A stretch of DNA of 8,714 bases. Source: DATKWV01 sp035529405 (GTDB lineage: Bacteria > Planctomycetota > Phycisphaerae > Sedimentisphaerales > Anaerobacaceae). How positions within the stretch are numbered: the first letter of the stretch is position 1; each line of letters begins with the position of its first letter. This document shows, piece after piece, positions 6,591 to 8,714 of the stretch. Both the position numbers and the translations under genes were made by a program. Location: positions 1 to 8,714 of the forward strand of contig DATKWV010000157.1 in NCBI GenBank assembly GCA_035529405.1. Reading direction: 5' to 3'. Under the pieces are notes generated by a model, which was not told the DNA's origin, ran no database searches, and worked only from the letters and a program-made list of their open reading frames with translations.

Positions 6591-6619
6591 AGAATAGTTA
6601 TTCCCGGCTGAAAAGTCAA
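6591..6619 (-). promoter_or_regulatory. Strong sigma70-type promoter for the kinase-polyamine operon
   Basis: On the minus strand TTGACT (6614-6619, five of six matches) is followed by a 17-base spacer and TATTCT (6591-6596, four of six matches). An A/T-rich stretch just upstream resembles an UP element. Transcription would start near 6584, leaving a leader of about 11 bases to ATG 6573 or about 41 bases to ATG 6543. No operator-like inverted repeat was recognised over it. Confidence 0.6.
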
Positions 6620-6748
6620 ATTTTTTATTACCACGCCGGCAGGTGCGATTTTTGCCGTCCGGGCACAGAGATGACCGGCCAGGAGATGCCCCCCCCCGGC
6701 AAGAAAGGAAATACCGGGGCCGATTCTGACTGTTTGAGATATTAACGA

Positions 6749-6777
6749 TTGATAGTAACTGATTTACCGCTTGTTAA
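6749..6777 (-). promoter_or_regulatory. Weak second promoter candidate upstream of the kinase
   Basis: On the minus strand TTAACA (6772-6777), a 17-base spacer and TATCAA (6749-6754). Spacing is ideal but the -10 match is only four of six. The gene-free stretch 6620-6917 otherwise shows nothing recognisable except a run of nine C at 6689-6697; no tRNA-like fold, array or clear terminator hairpin was seen. Confidence 0.2.
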
Positions 6778-6917
6778 TGCCGGCTTAAATCAAGGCGGAC
6801 ATTTTACACCAGCCGAACAGGCACGGGGCTTTTTGCTGCCCGCCCAGCATCACTGGCCGCGGCACAGTCGCCGCGACCGGCACTGCCCTGTGTGATTTGG
6901 CAAAATACCGGTGTGGG

Positions 6918-7037
6918 CTATTTGGCCTTGGGCTTGCAGGTACAGTCGGCAGCCGGCTTGCCGCAGCCGGAACAGACATTGTTTTTTATGGGCTTGCCGC
7001 ACTTATTACACGGCGTACAGCCGCAAGTCTGACACAT
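6918..7037 (-). CDS. Small Cys-rich putative metal-binding protein (39 aa)
   Basis: A 39-residue protein starting MCQTCGCTPCNKCGKP and ending in a short Lys-rich tail. It has nine cysteines in CxxC and CxC arrangements: CQTCGCTPCNKC near the N-terminus, CSGCGKP in the middle and CTC near the end. Repeated CGKP units resemble a pair of miniature zinc-knuckle halves, so binding of zinc or another soft metal is likely; function is otherwise unknown. A ribosome site, GGAG in GGGGAGAACCAACC, precedes the ATG at a workable distance, and the dense Cys pattern is unlikely by chance. I recall similar tiny open reading frames in planctomycete and anaerobe genomes, but cannot verify this here. It lies alone between the transaldolase-like gene and the kinase promoter, about 200 bases from its upstream neighbour; no convincing promoter was found for it. 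Confidence 0.75.
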   Translation of the reverse strand: MCQTCGCTPCNKCGKPIKNNVCSGCGKPAADCTCKPKAK

Positions 7038-7243
7038 GGTTGGTTCTCCCCATATTACAAGGTTTCACTTTTTACGTTTTGGCCCCTTTACAAAGCTGAA
7101 AGTCCTGTGCACATGTACGGGTCCACACCAAATAACATAACCTGTTGTTGTTTTACAAGGTATCAGGGAAAGACCTGTTTTTTGCCGCAGAGGAAAACAC
7201 GATACAAGCAGTATAAGAGTGTGCACGGCCCCGGCAAGGCGGT

Positions 7244-8527
7244 TTATTTATGCTTTGCCAGGACCTGGCGGATTCTTGTGTCCATGGCCTTCTGGTCGGC
7301 GGCGAAACTGTTCAGGCCCGCCAGATTCATCAGGCTGTCCAGACCGATGGTCTTTGAAGCAAGGGCCTGTTTCCAATTCTGTACTTTGGGGATTTTTCCC
7401 TCCGCGGCACTCGTGCGGATTTGAGAGTCGCTCCAGGAAACCAGCAAATCCCCACAATCGTGGTCTTTGAAAAAGTTAATAAGCATTTGGCCGGTAAAAA
7501 CGTCCAGGTCCTGCTTGCGAAGCGCTTCAACAGCATCCACTAAGGCGGTGTCAATTTCCCAAAGCGTGTCCAACGCAATCTCTTCGGGCCTGATGCCGGC
7601 CTTCAAACCAGGTACGTAGGCGGCAGCCGTTCGGTCAACAAGCTCATCCAAGAAAGGCGTGGAGGCCAAAAACTCTTGTGCCACGGCAGGCGGCATCGTC
7701 ATAACGTCAATTCCCGCCAAATCACCGACCTGGGCACCTGCGCGAAAACTGGCGCCTATCTGCCTGGTGGGGATACCAAGTTTTGGGCGTAATTGCCTGA
7801 CAGCTTTCTGTGAGGCCAAGGTAGCCTTTTCGCCGACATACCTGCCGTCACCGAGGCCGTTTACGGCAATAAAACTGTTAAGCCTGCCCAGAAAGACATT
7901 CACATAGGCCGGCTGACCAATGCTGGCTATCAGGTAGTTCTGGCGAGCCGAAAAACCAAGCGTATGGTTGACGGGGATGCCTTCAGGAGACACTCGCCGC
8001 GTGGCCAAAAGGCCCGCAGGCGTAAAAGGAATCTTGACGATAAAACGCTGTGGACAAACACGGTGGAACCGCCTGGCGTAATGAACGCTCTGCTCAATAT
8101 CATGGGCAACATCGGTATGCTCCTCGACCGAAACATAAGCATCGAATTTTTCAACCAGCCTGAGGGCGTGCCAGGCGTTGAGAATAAAGGCAATTTCGCG
8201 TATCCGCTGCTGTTCCGTAAGTGCAGGATAGGCTGAAAGAATCGTGGCTGATTCGAGAATCAGGCCGTCATATCGGCCGGTCTGTACCTCTTTGTTCAAA
8301 AGTGTGTTATTGGTGGTCAGTGCTGCGAACTCCCGGGTCCAGAGACTGTCTGCTTCGACGATATTTCCGGTATCCAGCCAAAGTTCGCTTCCGAGTTCGC
8401 GAAGGCGGCTCCATACCGGGTCGGTCCTGAAACGCTGCCTGTTGCGGCCGAAGTTGGGTTTGAACCGTGCCCTGAGAAATTCCTGGATTTCCTGTGCCGG
8501 GTCAGCCTGTTGTTTTTTGGCCTGCAT
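7244..8527 (-). CDS. Transaldolase-family protein, enlarged
   Basis: Class I aldolase-type TIM barrel of the transaldolase family, 427 residues. ELWLDTGNI (48-56) matches the strand 1 Asp segment (Asp52), LTTNNTLLNKE (70-80) the strand 2 Thr/Asn segment, SVEEH (133-137) strand 3, and RFIVKIPFTPAG the Schiff-base Lys (Lys165). PVNHTLGFSARQ and the following YVNVFLGRLNSF match later barrel strands. Catalytic residues are therefore present. It is longer than bacterial transaldolases (about 210-340 residues), with an extra N-terminal 45 residues and a C-terminal helical extension, so the natural substrate may not be the pentose-phosphate pair and a generic name is safer. ATG at 8527 is preceded by GGGAGA at about 9 bases. 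It appears to be a separate transcription unit from the small Cys-rich gene and the polyamine operon downstream. Confidence 0.85.
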   Translation of the reverse strand: MQAKKQQADPAQEIQEFLRARFKPNFGRNRQRFRTDPVWSRLRELGSELWLDTGNIVEADSLWTREFAALTTNNTLLNKEVQTGRYDGLILESATILSAYPALTEQQRIREIAFILNAWHALRLVEKFDAYVSVEEHTDVAHDIEQSVHYARRFHRVCPQRFIVKIPFTPAGLLATRRVSPEGIPVNHTLGFSARQNYLIASIGQPAYVNVFLGRLNSFIAVNGLGDGRYVGEKATLASQKAVRQLRPKLGIPTRQIGASFRAGAQVGDLAGIDVMTMPPAVAQEFLASTPFLDELVDRTAAAYVPGLKAGIRPEEIALDTLWEIDTALVDAVEALRKQDLDVFTGQMLINFFKDHDCGDLLVSWSDSQIRTSAAEGKIPKVQNWKQALASKTIGLDSLMNLAGLNSFAADQKAMDTRIRQVLAKHK

Positions 8528-8644
8528 AGGCCAGTTCTCCCAAAAGCAGCGGCATTCGAGTAAAACAGATGGCAGTAATGGTCCGATGCCACCGTTTTTA
8601 CCATTTCAAGCTGTAAATCCCGGTTCGCCTGGATATTTTACGTA

Positions 8645-8673
8645 ATTTTACAGGCTGGCGTTCTGGTATGCAA
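8645..8673 (-). promoter_or_regulatory. Possible promoter for the transaldolase-like gene
   Basis: On the minus strand TTGCAT (8668-8673), a 17-base spacer and TAAAAT (8645-8650, five of six matches to the -10 consensus). A start near 8638 would give a leader of about 110 bases. The -35 box is weak. Nothing else was recognised in 8528-8714. Confidence 0.4.
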
Positions 8674-8714
8674 GTTTACTGTCGCGTGCCGGCTGCCGCG
8701 GTCCGCAGGTTCTT

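Noticed and set aside
6574..6591. TTG at 6591 as kinase start
   Set aside because: It falls in the -10 box of the best promoter, so the transcript would start after it.
6689..6697. Run of nine C as a phase-variation tract
   Set aside because: It lies between genes, upstream of the best kinase promoter and not in its spacer, so slippage would have no obvious effect.
6840..6900. G+C-rich stretch after the Cys-rich gene as a terminator
   Set aside because: Partial complementarity only, broken by mismatches, and no following T run on the minus strand.
6785..6979. Minus-strand frame of 64 codons overlapping the small Cys-rich gene
   Set aside because: Wrong frame relative to the Cys-rich protein, Pro/Ser-rich without motif; the 39-residue frame with a ribosome site is the better gene.

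Overview
The window looks like bacterial chromosome. The style of the tyrosine recombinase, the pyruvoyl-type arginine decarboxylase grouped with a deoxyhypusine-synthase-like gene, and a Ser/Thr kinase in the same gene run all suggest a planctomycete (Phycisphaerae-like) or a close relative. This assignment rests on recognition by eye and is moderate at best. Apart from one gene broken at the left edge, every gene lies on the minus strand.

Left edge (1-721): the 3' part of a tyrosine recombinase gene, visibly more A+T-rich than the rest. Its long C-terminal tail is read antisense straight through a tRNA-Ser(UGA) gene at 612-698. This is the expected layout of an integrated element whose integrase gene points at its tRNA attachment site. 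The element lies to the left, outside the window, and host chromosome runs to the right.

Centre (809-6619): a tightly packed minus-strand run, probably one transcription unit, from a good sigma70-type promoter at 6591-6619. In order of transcription it holds: a Ser/Thr kinase with four C-terminal zinc ribbons; pyruvoyl-dependent arginine decarboxylase; agmatinase; a deoxyhypusine-synthase-family protein; a short-chain dehydrogenase; a truncated DUF362 gene; and a PflX-type radical SAM protein. The first two enzymes give arginine -> agmatine -> putrescine. The third probably transfers an aminobutyl group with NAD to make a longer polyamine. Several substrate-pocket residues known from eukaryotic deoxyhypusine synthase appear changed, so it is unlikely to make deoxyhypusine. 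The roles of the dehydrogenase and radical SAM protein in this pathway are unknown.

Right part (6620-8714): a 39-residue Cys-rich putative metal-binding protein (6918-7037), too short for usual ORF cut-offs, and a 427-residue transaldolase-family protein (7244-8527) with a possible promoter at 8645-8673. The gap 6620-6917 shows only a weak second promoter candidate and a run of nine C.

The items most worth a second look are the divergent DHS-like enzyme in a complete polyamine cassette, the kinase-zinc-ribbon protein leading that operon, the DUF362 remnant with a clean-looking deletion junction, and the integrase tail encoded by the antisense strand of a tRNA gene.
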